NCBI GenBank assembly: GCA_902591535.1 | Contig: CACJBA010000002.1 | Location: 62,001-126,000, forward strand | Length of the DNA stretch: 64,000 nt | Direction of reading: 5' to 3' | Source: an uncultured Pelagibacteraceae bacterium | GTDB lineage: Bacteria > Pseudomonadota > Alphaproteobacteria > Pelagibacterales > Pelagibacteraceae | Part shown: positions 18,370-27,386 of the stretch, piece by piece | Layout of the letters: each line of letters begins with the position of its first letter | Position numbering within the stretch: position 1 is the first letter of the stretch | Program-made: the position numbers and the translations under genes | The notes under the pieces: model-generated | Told to the model about the DNA's origin: nothing | Database searches by the model: none | Seen by the model: only the letters and a program-made list of their open reading frames with translations

Positions 18370-19386
18370 TTATAATGCTGCTGAAACTTTTTTAGCAACA
18401 TCAGCTGGTACCCAGTCTTTCCACATAGTTTCTGTTTTCAAGAACTCTATTGCAGTAGCTTCCATATCACCACCTGACTCATCTTCATAGAATGCTAACA
18501 TTTTGTTAACAGTAGCTGTTGGAACTGTATATTTTCCAATAAACTCATTTTCTTTTGGATGAGCTTTTGCCCATGTTGCAAGTACAGACTTAGTTAAAGC
18601 CATATCTCTATATTCACATGCGCATGAAGGTTTATAAGCATCTGGTCCGTTAGCTTTGATATCTTCAACAACTGCAGACATATTATCCCAGCAAGTTTGA
18701 TCGAATTTCGGTTCGGTTAATCTTACTAGATCAACTTTACCCATCAAACCAGTTGGTGCCCAGTAGTAAGTGAAGATTGGTTTTTTCTTAGCAAATGCAC
18801 CTGCTATGGCAGCATCTAATGCACCTCCTGAACCCGGATCAAAGTTTGTATAGTATTTATCTAAACCATACTCTTTTTGTTTAACCAAGTTAACAGTGTA
18901 GCAAGTCCAACCAGATATACAGCTAGTCATTCTGCCTTTTGAAGGATCTTCTGGATCTTTAAATAGCGCAGCTATTTTTGGATCTTTCATATCATCAACA
19001 GATTTTAAATTGTATTTATCAGCAGTAGCTTTATCTACATAGAATGCTTGCTGAGAGTCTGGTGTGTTTGTTCCCATATGGATAATTGTACCCGCTTCTT
19101 CATGAGGCTTATAATTACCAATTATATTATCGTACCAAACTTCAGTAATAACATCTAATTGACCATCGTAATGAGCGGCCATAATAGGTGTAGTACTTCC
19201 CTTAGTTACAGACACTTCACAACCATATCCTTTTTCAAGTATGAAAGTAGTTATAGCTGTGTGGATGTTAGCACTACTCCAGTCAAAATCTCCCAATCTT
19301 GCCTTACAATCACCAGCGTTTGCATTACTTACAATCAAAGATGAAAGAAGGAAAATTGAAATTGTTAATCTCTTTAAAAACTTCAT
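18370..19386 (-). CDS. proX: Glycine betaine-type ABC transporter substrate-binding protein
   Basis: Signal peptide; DFDWSSANIHTAITTFILEKGYGCEV, ITEVWYDN; OpuAC family. Confidence 0.9.
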   Translation of the reverse strand: MKFLKRLTISIFLLSSLIVSNANAGDCKARLGDFDWSSANIHTAITTFILEKGYGCEVSVTKGSTTPIMAAHYDGQLDVITEVWYDNIIGNYKPHEEAGTIIHMGTNTPDSQQAFYVDKATADKYNLKSVDDMKDPKIAALFKDPEDPSKGRMTSCISGWTCYTVNLVKQKEYGLDKYYTNFDPGSGGALDAAIAGAFAKKKPIFTYYWAPTGLMGKVDLVRLTEPKFDQTCWDNMSAVVEDIKANGPDAYKPSCACEYRDMALTKSVLATWAKAHPKENEFIGKYTVPTATVNKMLAFYEDESGGDMEATAIEFLKTETMWKDWVPADVAKKVSAAL

Positions 19387-19517
19387 TAAATTATCTCCTT
19401 AAGGTTAAGTTTTAATACGGAGATTTAATAATGAATGTAGATAAAAAACAAGCTTTGAATTATTAATACAACCATTAATTGAGTTGATTTGATTACTCTT
19501 TTATATAAAAATTAAGT

Positions 19518-20645
19518 GTGAGCTCAATTTCTAAACTAGAAAAAAATTCAACGTATTTAAAAGTTATTTGGAATGATGGTGAAGAGAGTAAGTTTAATTA
19601 CCTTTGGCTAAGAGATAATTGTCCAACTGCTCATGATAAAGATTCAAGACATAGAATGTTTAATATTCTGGAAGTCTCACAAAACATTAATCCCGCAAAA
19701 TATTCTATAAATTCTGATGGAAAATTAGAAATTGAATGGAGCGAAGGAAACCATACAAGCTATTATGATCCTAAATGGTTAAGAGAAAATTGTTATACTT
19801 TAAAAAATAAGCAAAAGTATGTCTCACCTTACAAACTTTGGGATAGTTCTTTAGAAAATAACTTAAAATCTATTCATATTGATCATGATGAAATTATAAA
19901 CTCTGATGATGGTTTGATTAAATGGTTGGAGCTTTTACATTATACTGGAATAGCAATTGTTAAAAATGCTCCAGTAGAAAAAAATTCTGCATTAAAAGTT
20001 TTAAACCGTATAAGTCATACTCGAGAAACTTTTTTTAAAACACCTTTTGAAGTAATTAATATTCCAAAACCAAATAATTCTGCATATACAGCGCATGCTT
20101 TAAGAAATCATATGGATTTGCCTTGGTTTGAAAATCCTCCAGGATATCAATTTTTACACTGTTTGGTAAATTCAGCGAAAGGGGGAGATTCATCCGCAGT
20201 AGATGCATTTGCTGTAGCAGATTATTTAAAAAAAAATGAAAAGGATACTTTTGATATATTGGTAAATACTCCACTTAAGTTTAGAGATAAAGACTATACC
20301 CAAGAAGCAGTCAGAAGTGTCTATGGTACAGCAATATCACTGACTAAAGACGGAGATTATAACGATATTCGTTATAGTATTGCAACACTAGATGCTCTTG
20401 ATTGCCATCCAGATATAATGGACTCAGTTTATAAAGCTCATCATCGATTTGGAAATTTATTACATGATGCTAAATTTCAAATTAATTTCAGACTAGAGCC
20501 AGGCGATATTTTTTCATTTAACAATAGAAGATTACTTCATGGAAGAACTGAGTTTGATCCTAATTCAGGTCATAGACATCTCCAAGGCTATTACATGGAT
20601 AGAGATGAAATAATAGGAAGGTTAAAATACCTTAAAAGTTATTAA
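19518..20645 (+). CDS. Gamma-butyrobetaine dioxygenase-like TauD/TfdA oxygenase (GTG start)
   Basis: DUF971-like N-terminus FNYLWLRDNCPTAHDKDSRHR; HMDLPWFENPPGYQFLHCL; NNRRLLHGRTEF. Confidence 0.88.
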   Translation: MSSISKLEKNSTYLKVIWNDGEESKFNYLWLRDNCPTAHDKDSRHRMFNILEVSQNINPAKYSINSDGKLEIEWSEGNHTSYYDPKWLRENCYTLKNKQKYVSPYKLWDSSLENNLKSIHIDHDEIINSDDGLIKWLELLHYTGIAIVKNAPVEKNSALKVLNRISHTRETFFKTPFEVINIPKPNNSAYTAHALRNHMDLPWFENPPGYQFLHCLVNSAKGGDSSAVDAFAVADYLKKNEKDTFDILVNTPLKFRDKDYTQEAVRSVYGTAISLTKDGDYNDIRYSIATLDALDCHPDIMDSVYKAHHRFGNLLHDAKFQINFRLEPGDIFSFNNRRLLHGRTEFDPNSGHRHLQGYYMDRDEIIGRLKYLKSY

Positions 20646-20723
20646 CAGATACAACCTGATTTAGAAAATTTATATATTTTAATATTTAAGTAATTTTAAT
20701 TTAACGTTATCTTAAGATTTAAA

Positions 20724-20741
20724 TTTTACATTATTGTAAAA
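20724..20741. promoter_or_regulatory. Palindrome TTTTACA-TTAT-TGTAAAA upstream of ugpB-like gene, candidate operator
   Basis: 7-bp perfect arms, 25 bp before the start codon. Confidence 0.35.
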
Positions 20742-20765
20742 CATAAATTAATAAGAGAGGGAAAA

Positions 20766-22073
20766 ATGAAAAAAATACTAAGTATTTTAACGATCCTATT
20801 TACATTCTCTTTTACATCACACAGTTACTCAAAGACAGAAATTCACTGGTGGTATGGAAACAGTGGTTTTCTTGGTGATGTAATTATTGAAATTGCAAAT
20901 AGATTTAATGCTTCACAAGATCAATATACGGTCATTCCTACAGGTAAAGGAAGTTATGAAGATAACATGGCGGCAACTATTGCTGCATTTAGAGCAGGAG
21001 ACCAACCACACTATTCACAGGTTTATGATGCTGGTGCTGCGATAATGGTGGCACAAGTAAAAAATGGTGTTGTCATTGGTTTTGAAGAAATGGCAGAGAA
21101 ATATGGAATTAAAGTCGATGCAGACAATTACATTCCAGGAATTAAAAATTTCTATGCTGACTCTGATGGAAAAATGATTGGTGTTCCATTTAATAGTTCA
21201 ACTTGTTTAATGTATGCAAACATGGACATTTTGAAAGAAGTTGGAATTGAATCAGTTCCAAAAACTTATGAAGAGTTTGAGGCTATGGCTCCAAAAATTA
21301 AAGCTGCTGGATATATTCCTTTAGTTCAAAGTCACTTTCCTTGGATATGGACAGAAAATTTCTTTTCAAGACATAATCTACTTATGACTGACGGAAACAA
21401 TGGTTACGATGCTGTTCCAACAAAAACTTTATTTGCTGAAACAGATGCATTTGTAATGCATTGGAAGAAAGTTAAGGAATGGTATGAAAAAGGCCTTTAT
21501 GGTTATAAAGGAAGAGCATGGGGAGATAACCAAGCTCCATTTATAGCTGGTGAAGCTGCGTTTTGGTTTGGTTCAGCTGCATCGTTCGGTGGAATGAAAG
21601 GTGTTGTACCTAACTTTACAGTAAATCATATTCCTTACTGGGACTCTGTAACAGGCGGTAAAGAGTATCCAACATTTATCGGTGGTGCTGCTAACTGGAT
21701 ATTAAATGGTCATACAGAAGAAGAGTACAAAGGACTTGCTAAATTTATAGAATTTATGGGTTCTCCAGAGATGGATCTGTATTATCACAACATGACTGGT
21801 TACTCTGCGGTAACTAAAGGTGGTATAGCTTTAGCTGAAACTATAAACTTCTATAGAGCTTCTCCTTACCATAAAGCAGTTGGTGAACAATTAAGCTTAG
21901 AAGGTTCGACTATTCCTGGTGGATATAGAGCTGGTAACTGGCCACAAATTCGTGAAGTAATTTACGAAAATGTTGAGCCAATGTTAAACGGCAAAATATC
22001 AATCGAAAAAGGATTGAAGAACATGGATAAAGGTGCAGCTAAATTGTTAAAACAATTTGCTAAAACTTTATAA
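20766..22073 (+). CDS. ugpB: Glycerol-3-phosphate-type ABC transporter substrate-binding protein
   Basis: Signal peptide; EIHWWYGNSGFLGDVIIEIANRFNASQDQYTVIPTGKGSYEDNMAATIAAFRAG. Confidence 0.87.
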   Translation: MKKILSILTILFTFSFTSHSYSKTEIHWWYGNSGFLGDVIIEIANRFNASQDQYTVIPTGKGSYEDNMAATIAAFRAGDQPHYSQVYDAGAAIMVAQVKNGVVIGFEEMAEKYGIKVDADNYIPGIKNFYADSDGKMIGVPFNSSTCLMYANMDILKEVGIESVPKTYEEFEAMAPKIKAAGYIPLVQSHFPWIWTENFFSRHNLLMTDGNNGYDAVPTKTLFAETDAFVMHWKKVKEWYEKGLYGYKGRAWGDNQAPFIAGEAAFWFGSAASFGGMKGVVPNFTVNHIPYWDSVTGGKEYPTFIGGAANWILNGHTEEEYKGLAKFIEFMGSPEMDLYYHNMTGYSAVTKGGIALAETINFYRASPYHKAVGEQLSLEGSTIPGGYRAGNWPQIREVIYENVEPMLNGKISIEKGLKNMDKGAAKLLKQFAKTL

Positions 22074-22083
22074 TTAATAATTT

Positions 22084-22117
22084 AAATAAGGAGGGTATTG
22101 ATTTACCCTCCTTATTT
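22084..22117 (+). terminator. 14-bp stem-loop between ugpB and ugpA
   Basis: AAATAAGGAGGGTA-ttgatt-TACCCTCCTTATTT followed by T-rich tract. Confidence 0.85.
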
Positions 22118-22130
22118 TTTATTTACTTAT

Positions 22131-23009
22131 ATGAAAAAAGTCCAATTTAAATCTAGCTATTCACAATATTTATTCTTAGCGCCTCAGTTAGGAATTTTAT
22201 TAATTTTTTTATATTGGCCAATCATACAAACATTCAGAGATGCATTTACAATGCAAGATGCTTTTGGATTTGGAGCGCAGTTTGTGTGGTTTGATAATTT
22301 TTTATTTATTTTTGATGATCCAGCTTATTTCATAGCTTTCAAATTTACTATTATTTATAGTTTTGTAATTACGTTAATTACAGGCTCAATTGGATTATTA
22401 CTTGCCGTCCAGGCTAATAATGTAATGCATGGTAAAAGCACTTACAAAACACTTTTAATTTGGCCTTATGCAATCGCGCCTGCGGTAGTTGGTGTAATGG
22501 CAAATTATTTTTTTAGTGAAAGATTTGGACTTCTTTATCATTTATTTCACGAACTTTGGGGATTTAATTGGTACGAAAGTGTTTTTGACTCTTATATTTA
22601 CGTAATAATAGCTGGTTCTTGGAAGCAAATCAGTGCTAATTTCATTTTCTTCTTGGCAGGTCTTCAAGCTATACAAAAATCCGTAATTGAAGCATCAATG
22701 ATTGACTGTAAAAATAGTTTTAGAAGATTTTGGACAATTACATTTCCATTATTAATGCCAACTACGTTCTTTTTAATAATTATTAATATAACCTATGCTT
22801 TCTTTGATACATTTGGAATTATTGATACCACAACAATAGGTGCTCCTTCAGGTGAAACAAGAACTCTAGTTTATAAAGCCTATATGGATGGATTTAGAGG
22901 ACTAGATTTAGGAAGTGCAGGAGCTCAATCAATAATGATGATGTTGATTGTATTAGTAATTACAATTTTTCAATTTAGATACATTGAAGGGAAAATACAT
23001 TATAATTAA
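22131..23009 (+). CDS. ugpA: Glycerol-3-phosphate-type ABC transporter permease (start corrected from 22098)
   Basis: ATG at 22131 (MKKVQFKSSYSQYLFLAPQ); the ORF-track TTG at 22098 lies inside the terminator hairpin. Confidence 0.87.
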   Translation: MKKVQFKSSYSQYLFLAPQLGILLIFLYWPIIQTFRDAFTMQDAFGFGAQFVWFDNFLFIFDDPAYFIAFKFTIIYSFVITLITGSIGLLLAVQANNVMHGKSTYKTLLIWPYAIAPAVVGVMANYFFSERFGLLYHLFHELWGFNWYESVFDSYIYVIIAGSWKQISANFIFFLAGLQAIQKSVIEASMIDCKNSFRRFWTITFPLLMPTTFFLIIINITYAFFDTFGIIDTTTIGAPSGETRTLVYKAYMDGFRGLDLGSAGAQSIMMMLIVLVITIFQFRYIEGKIHYN

Positions 23010-23830
23010 TGACTAGATTTATCACATCAAGTTTTTCACATTTAATCTTATTCATTGGAATACTTATCATGGTAGTTCCTGTATGGATGATCTTTGCTAG
23101 TTCAACGCACACAAGCTCAATGATTAATATGAATGGTCTTCAAATGTTTTTAGGAGATAGCTTCTACGAAAACTACTTAAGGGTTTTATTATATCAGGGT
23201 GGTTTTTTTAAAGAGATAACTGCATTAAAAATGTTTTTTAACAGTTTTATAATGGCTACAGGAGTTGCAATATTATCTGTTGTTACATCTTTAATGGCTG
23301 CCTATGCTTTGGTTTATTACAGAATAAAACATGCAACATTATTATTTTGGATAATATTCATTACAATTTTAGTTCCATTAGAGTTAAGAATTTTTCCTAC
23401 CTATTCAGTAATGGCTGAACTCAATTTAGTGAATTCTTATTTTGGATTAATAGTTCCTATTTCAGCCTCAGCCATAGCAACCTTATTCTTTAGACAATTT
23501 TATAAAACTGTTCCAGATGAATTGCTTGAGTCTGCAAAACTTGATGGGGCAAATACTTGGAGATTTTTTGTTGATTTTTTAATTCCTTTGTCAAAAACGA
23601 TGATTGTAGCGATGTTAATATTTATGTTTGTCTTTGGTTACAACCAGTACTTATGGCCACTATTGGTAACAACTTCAGAACAATATTGGACAGTGGTTAT
23701 GGGACTAAAAATGATGTCAGGTTCTATTGTTCATCGTTTTGCTTTTGTGATGATGTCTATGGTTCCACCAATTTTAATTATAATTGTATTACAGAAACAT
23801 TTTATTAAGGGAGTTTTTCAAGATAAATGA
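23009..23830 (+). CDS. ugpE: Glycerol-3-phosphate-type ABC transporter permease, copy 1
   Basis: FRQFYKTVPDELLESAKLDGANTWRFFVDFLIPLSKTM. Confidence 0.87.
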   Translation: MTRFITSSFSHLILFIGILIMVVPVWMIFASSTHTSSMINMNGLQMFLGDSFYENYLRVLLYQGGFFKEITALKMFFNSFIMATGVAILSVVTSLMAAYALVYYRIKHATLLFWIIFITILVPLELRIFPTYSVMAELNLVNSYFGLIVPISASAIATLFFRQFYKTVPDELLESAKLDGANTWRFFVDFLIPLSKTMIVAMLIFMFVFGYNQYLWPLLVTTSEQYWTVVMGLKMMSGSIVHRFAFVMMSMVPPILIIIVLQKHFIKGVFQDK

Positions 23831-24678
23831 AATTTAAACCACTTCAAATAATTGCTCATATTATTTTAATATTAGGAGTCTTGTTAATGGTAGTTCCTAT
23901 TTGGATATCTTTTGCAAGTTCCTCACATGACTCTGTAACTATTCTTACCGAAGGTATGAAATTTCATATAGGGGATCAACTTGCAAGAAATTATAACGAA
24001 GTTTTAAATGAGAAAGGTGGCTGGTCTGAGGAGGTCACTGCTGCAAAAATGTTTATTAATAGTTTTATAATGGCATTAGGAATTGCAACACTTAAAGTAG
24101 TTATTTCAGCAATGTCAGCATATGCTTTGGTTTATTATCGATTTAAATTAGCTGTACCAATTTTTTGGTTAATCTTTATTACTCTACTTGTTCCTTTGGA
24201 GGTAAGAATTTTTCCAAGCTATAAAATTGTATCTGATTTAGGTTTAACAAATTCATATACAGGTCTTATTCTTCCGTTAGTTGCTTCAGCTACAGCAACT
24301 TTTTTCTTCAGACAATTTTACAAAACAATTCCAGATGAACTTTTGGAGTCAGCAAAATTAGATGGAGCAAATGCTTGGAGTTTTTTCATAGATTTCTTGG
24401 TACCACTATCAAAAACTATGATAGCAGCAATGTTTATCTTTATGTTCGTATATGGATATAGCCAATATTTATGGCCGCTAATAATGACAACTGCAGAAGA
24501 ATATTGGACTGTTGTAATGGGAATGAAAATTATTTACACAGAAAGCTATGAAGGAGTTGCTCTACCAAGAACAGCAGAAAGATTTGCATATATTATTTTG
24601 TCAATGATCCCACCAGTTTTAGTAGTGGTATTTTTACAAAAATGGTTCATAAAAGGATTAATTCAAACGGAGAAATAA
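23827..24678 (+). CDS. ugpE: Glycerol-3-phosphate-type ABC transporter permease, copy 2 (tandem paralog)
   Basis: FRQFYKTIPDELLESAKLDGANAWSFFIDFLVPLSKTM; overlaps copy 1 by 4 bp. Confidence 0.87.
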   Translation: MKFKPLQIIAHIILILGVLLMVVPIWISFASSSHDSVTILTEGMKFHIGDQLARNYNEVLNEKGGWSEEVTAAKMFINSFIMALGIATLKVVISAMSAYALVYYRFKLAVPIFWLIFITLLVPLEVRIFPSYKIVSDLGLTNSYTGLILPLVASATATFFFRQFYKTIPDELLESAKLDGANAWSFFIDFLVPLSKTMIAAMFIFMFVYGYSQYLWPLIMTTAEEYWTVVMGMKIIYTESYEGVALPRTAERFAYIILSMIPPVLVVVFLQKWFIKGLIQTEK

Positions 24679-25731
24679 ATGAGTTTTTTAGATTTAAAAA
24701 ATGTGACAAAGATTTACCCAAATGGAACTAAGGCTGTTCACGAAACCTCATTAAGTGTAGATGAAGGAGAGTTTATGGTTTTTGTGGGACCTAGTGGATG
24801 TGGAAAATCAACTTTATTAAGAATGGTTGCAGGTTTAGAAGATATTACAGAGGGTGATATCAATCTTGATGGAAAATTAATGAATGAAGTTGATCCATCT
24901 GAAAGAGATGTAGCAATGGTGTTTCAAAACTATGCATTATACCCACACATGAATGTTTATAATAATTTAGCATATGGTTTAAAAAATAGAGGAATTGACA
25001 AACAAACAATCGAGCAAAAAGTAAATGATGCAGCAAAGCTGTTACAAATTTCAGATTATTTACAGAGAAAACCTTCAATGTTATCTGGAGGTCAAAGACA
25101 AAGAGTTGCAATGGGCAGAGCAATTGTAAGAAATCCAAAAATATTCTTATTTGACGAGCCTCTTTCAAACTTAGATGCAAAATTAAGAATTCAGATGAGA
25201 CTTGAAATCAAAAAACTTCAGCAGAAAGTTGGAGTAACAAGTATATTTGTTACGCATGATCAAGTTGAGGCCATGACACTTGCTGATAGATTAGCAGTAA
25301 TTAATAATGGAATTATTGAGCAGCTTGGTACTCCTATAGAGATATATGATAATCCAAAATCCTTATTTGTTGCTGGTTTTATTGGCTCACCGCAAATGAA
25401 TTTTTTAGATGGTAATTTAAAAAATAAAACATTATCTGCAGAGGGTTTTGAAATTAAAGATATTAATAGTGACCATGAGGGAGAAGTTACATTAGGAATA
25501 AGACCTGAGCATTTAAGTCAAACTGAAAATGGTTTAATTAATTTAAAAGTAGACTTAGTGGAACAACTTGGTTCAGATAATCTTGTTTATGGTCAATTGA
25601 AAGATAAAAAAGACTTTTGTTATAGGTGTCCAGGAAATCAAACAATTGAAAAAAATTCTAACCTAAGTTTGAATATTGATAATAACAAATATTATATTTT
25701 TGATAAGAGTACTGGCAAAAGAGTTAATTAA
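24679..25731 (+). CDS. ugpC: ABC transporter ATP-binding protein (UgpC/MalK-like)
   Basis: GPSGCGKSTLLRMVAGLEDI, LSGGQRQRVAMGRAIVRNPKIFLFDEPLSNLDAKLR. Confidence 0.92.
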   Translation: MSFLDLKNVTKIYPNGTKAVHETSLSVDEGEFMVFVGPSGCGKSTLLRMVAGLEDITEGDINLDGKLMNEVDPSERDVAMVFQNYALYPHMNVYNNLAYGLKNRGIDKQTIEQKVNDAAKLLQISDYLQRKPSMLSGGQRQRVAMGRAIVRNPKIFLFDEPLSNLDAKLRIQMRLEIKKLQQKVGVTSIFVTHDQVEAMTLADRLAVINNGIIEQLGTPIEIYDNPKSLFVAGFIGSPQMNFLDGNLKNKTLSAEGFEIKDINSDHEGEVTLGIRPEHLSQTENGLINLKVDLVEQLGSDNLVYGQLKDKKDFCYRCPGNQTIEKNSNLSLNIDNNKYYIFDKSTGKRVN

Positions 25732-25733
25732 AT

Positions 25734-26657
25734 TTGATTTTAAGTAAACCAAATCACATAAAAATTTATGGTCACCGAGGAGCAAGAGGAGATCTTCCTG
25801 AAAACACTCTAGAAAGTTTTAAATACTTATTTGAAAATAATATTAATGCATACGAAACAGATATTTTGATTTCAAAAGATCTTATTCCTGTGATTACTCA
25901 CGACTTTAGATTAGAACCAAGTTTTACAAAAGATAGTGAGGGAAATTGGATAGAGGATGAAAATATAAAAATTTTTGATTTAACTTATGAAGAACTTTTA
26001 AAATTTGATGTAGGTTCTATTAATAAATTATCTAGATATGGAAGAAGATTTGTTAATCAAAAACCTTTAGAAAATCAGAGAATACCAAAACTATCTGAAT
26101 TATTGGACTTGTCTTCAAAAAATAAATCTGAAAATTTATTAATAAATTTAGAAATTAAATCTACGCCAGATGAAGAAAATTTAACACCTGCTCCGGAAGA
26201 TACCGTAAAATTAATTGTCAATGAGATAAACAAATCAAATTTAAAAGATCAAATAATTGTTTCTTCATTTGATTGGAGAACTTTGACAGAAATAAAAAAT
26301 CAGTATCCTGAAATATCAAGAGCATATTTAACTTATCAACAGGTGAGGGGAATGAAAATTAAAAAAACTATATATAATAGATCCCCATGGATGAGTTTTT
26401 TACCTTTTTATGAAGATCATGAATTACCAAAAATTATAAAGTCTCAAGGTGGAAAAGCTTGGCATCCATACAGAAAAGACATTACAAAAAAACTAGTCGA
26501 TATTTCTCATCAAGAGGATTTGCCAGTTAATGTATGGACTGTAAATGAAGAGTACGAAATGTTAAAAATGATGGAGTTCGGTGTAGATGGCATCATGACA
26601 GATTACCCACTAAGGTTGAAGGAACTTTGTGAAAAAGAAAATATAAACTGGTTCTAG
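25734..26657 (+). CDS. ugpQ: Glycerophosphodiester phosphodiesterase (TTG start)
   Basis: IYGHRGARGDLPENTLESF, VNVWTVNEEYEMLKMMEFGVDGIMTDYPLRL. Confidence 0.88.
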   Translation: MILSKPNHIKIYGHRGARGDLPENTLESFKYLFENNINAYETDILISKDLIPVITHDFRLEPSFTKDSEGNWIEDENIKIFDLTYEELLKFDVGSINKLSRYGRRFVNQKPLENQRIPKLSELLDLSSKNKSENLLINLEIKSTPDEENLTPAPEDTVKLIVNEINKSNLKDQIIVSSFDWRTLTEIKNQYPEISRAYLTYQQVRGMKIKKTIYNRSPWMSFLPFYEDHELPKIIKSQGGKAWHPYRKDITKKLVDISHQEDLPVNVWTVNEEYEMLKMMEFGVDGIMTDYPLRLKELCEKENINWF

Positions 26658-26666
26658 TTTATTTTA

Positions 26667-27386
26667 ATGGATTTAAACATAATCAATAATGAGGAAAAAT
26701 TTTTAGCAGGGGAACTTGATGGGTATACTTTAAAAGGTGCAGAAAATAAATTCGACAACAAAGGAAATGCTTTACCATTTCCAGGATGCACAATAATTAG
26801 TAATATTCCTTTGAATACTGATTTATCAGACCAGATAATTAGTCTTCAAAAAAAAATAAAAAATTTTAATCCTGAAAAAACTTATTTCTATTTACCTCCT
26901 TCCAGTTTTCATATGACATTATTTGATTGTTGCAATTTTAATACAAAAAACACCAATAATTGGCCATCAGATATAGATCCTGATATGGATTACAAAGATA
27001 TAGCTATTGAATTAAATAAAAGAATTCAGAACTATATCTTTCCAGAAGAATTTAATCTTAAACTAAAAATGTTTTTTGGTGGTTACAGTATTATTTTAGA
27101 ACCATATTCTGAAAAGGATGAAAAAATATTAAGAAATTGTAGAGATGAATTAAGCAGTTTATTAAAAATTAAATTTGAAAACCATCAAAGATATACTTTC
27201 CATATTACTTTGGCATATATCCTGAGGGAACTTAATCAAATTGAAATAAAAAATTTAATTGAATTTAATAAAAAACTATCTTTAGACTTTAGTAAAAAAT
27301 TTCCAAAAATTTCTTTTACAAAACCTGAAATGTGTACTTTTGAAGATATGTTGGAGTTTAAAACTATTAATCCTTCCAGCCTGTAA
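26667..27386 (+). CDS. 2H phosphoesterase superfamily (DUF1868/LigT-like) protein
   Basis: Two HxTL motifs: SFHMTLFD and TFHITLAY. Confidence 0.7.
   Translation: MDLNIINNEEKFLAGELDGYTLKGAENKFDNKGNALPFPGCTIISNIPLNTDLSDQIISLQKKIKNFNPEKTYFYLPPSSFHMTLFDCCNFNTKNTNNWPSDIDPDMDYKDIAIELNKRIQNYIFPEEFNLKLKMFFGGYSIILEPYSEKDEKILRNCRDELSSLLKIKFENHQRYTFHITLAYILRELNQIEIKNLIEFNKKLSLDFSKKFPKISFTKPEMCTFEDMLEFKTINPSSL

Noticed and set aside
24860-25180. 106-aa minus-strand ORF (and 32753-33028)
   Set aside because: Antisense to ABC ATPase genes; the two resemble each other (VGIMHSFETP) only because both oppose the conserved ATPase Q-loop region.
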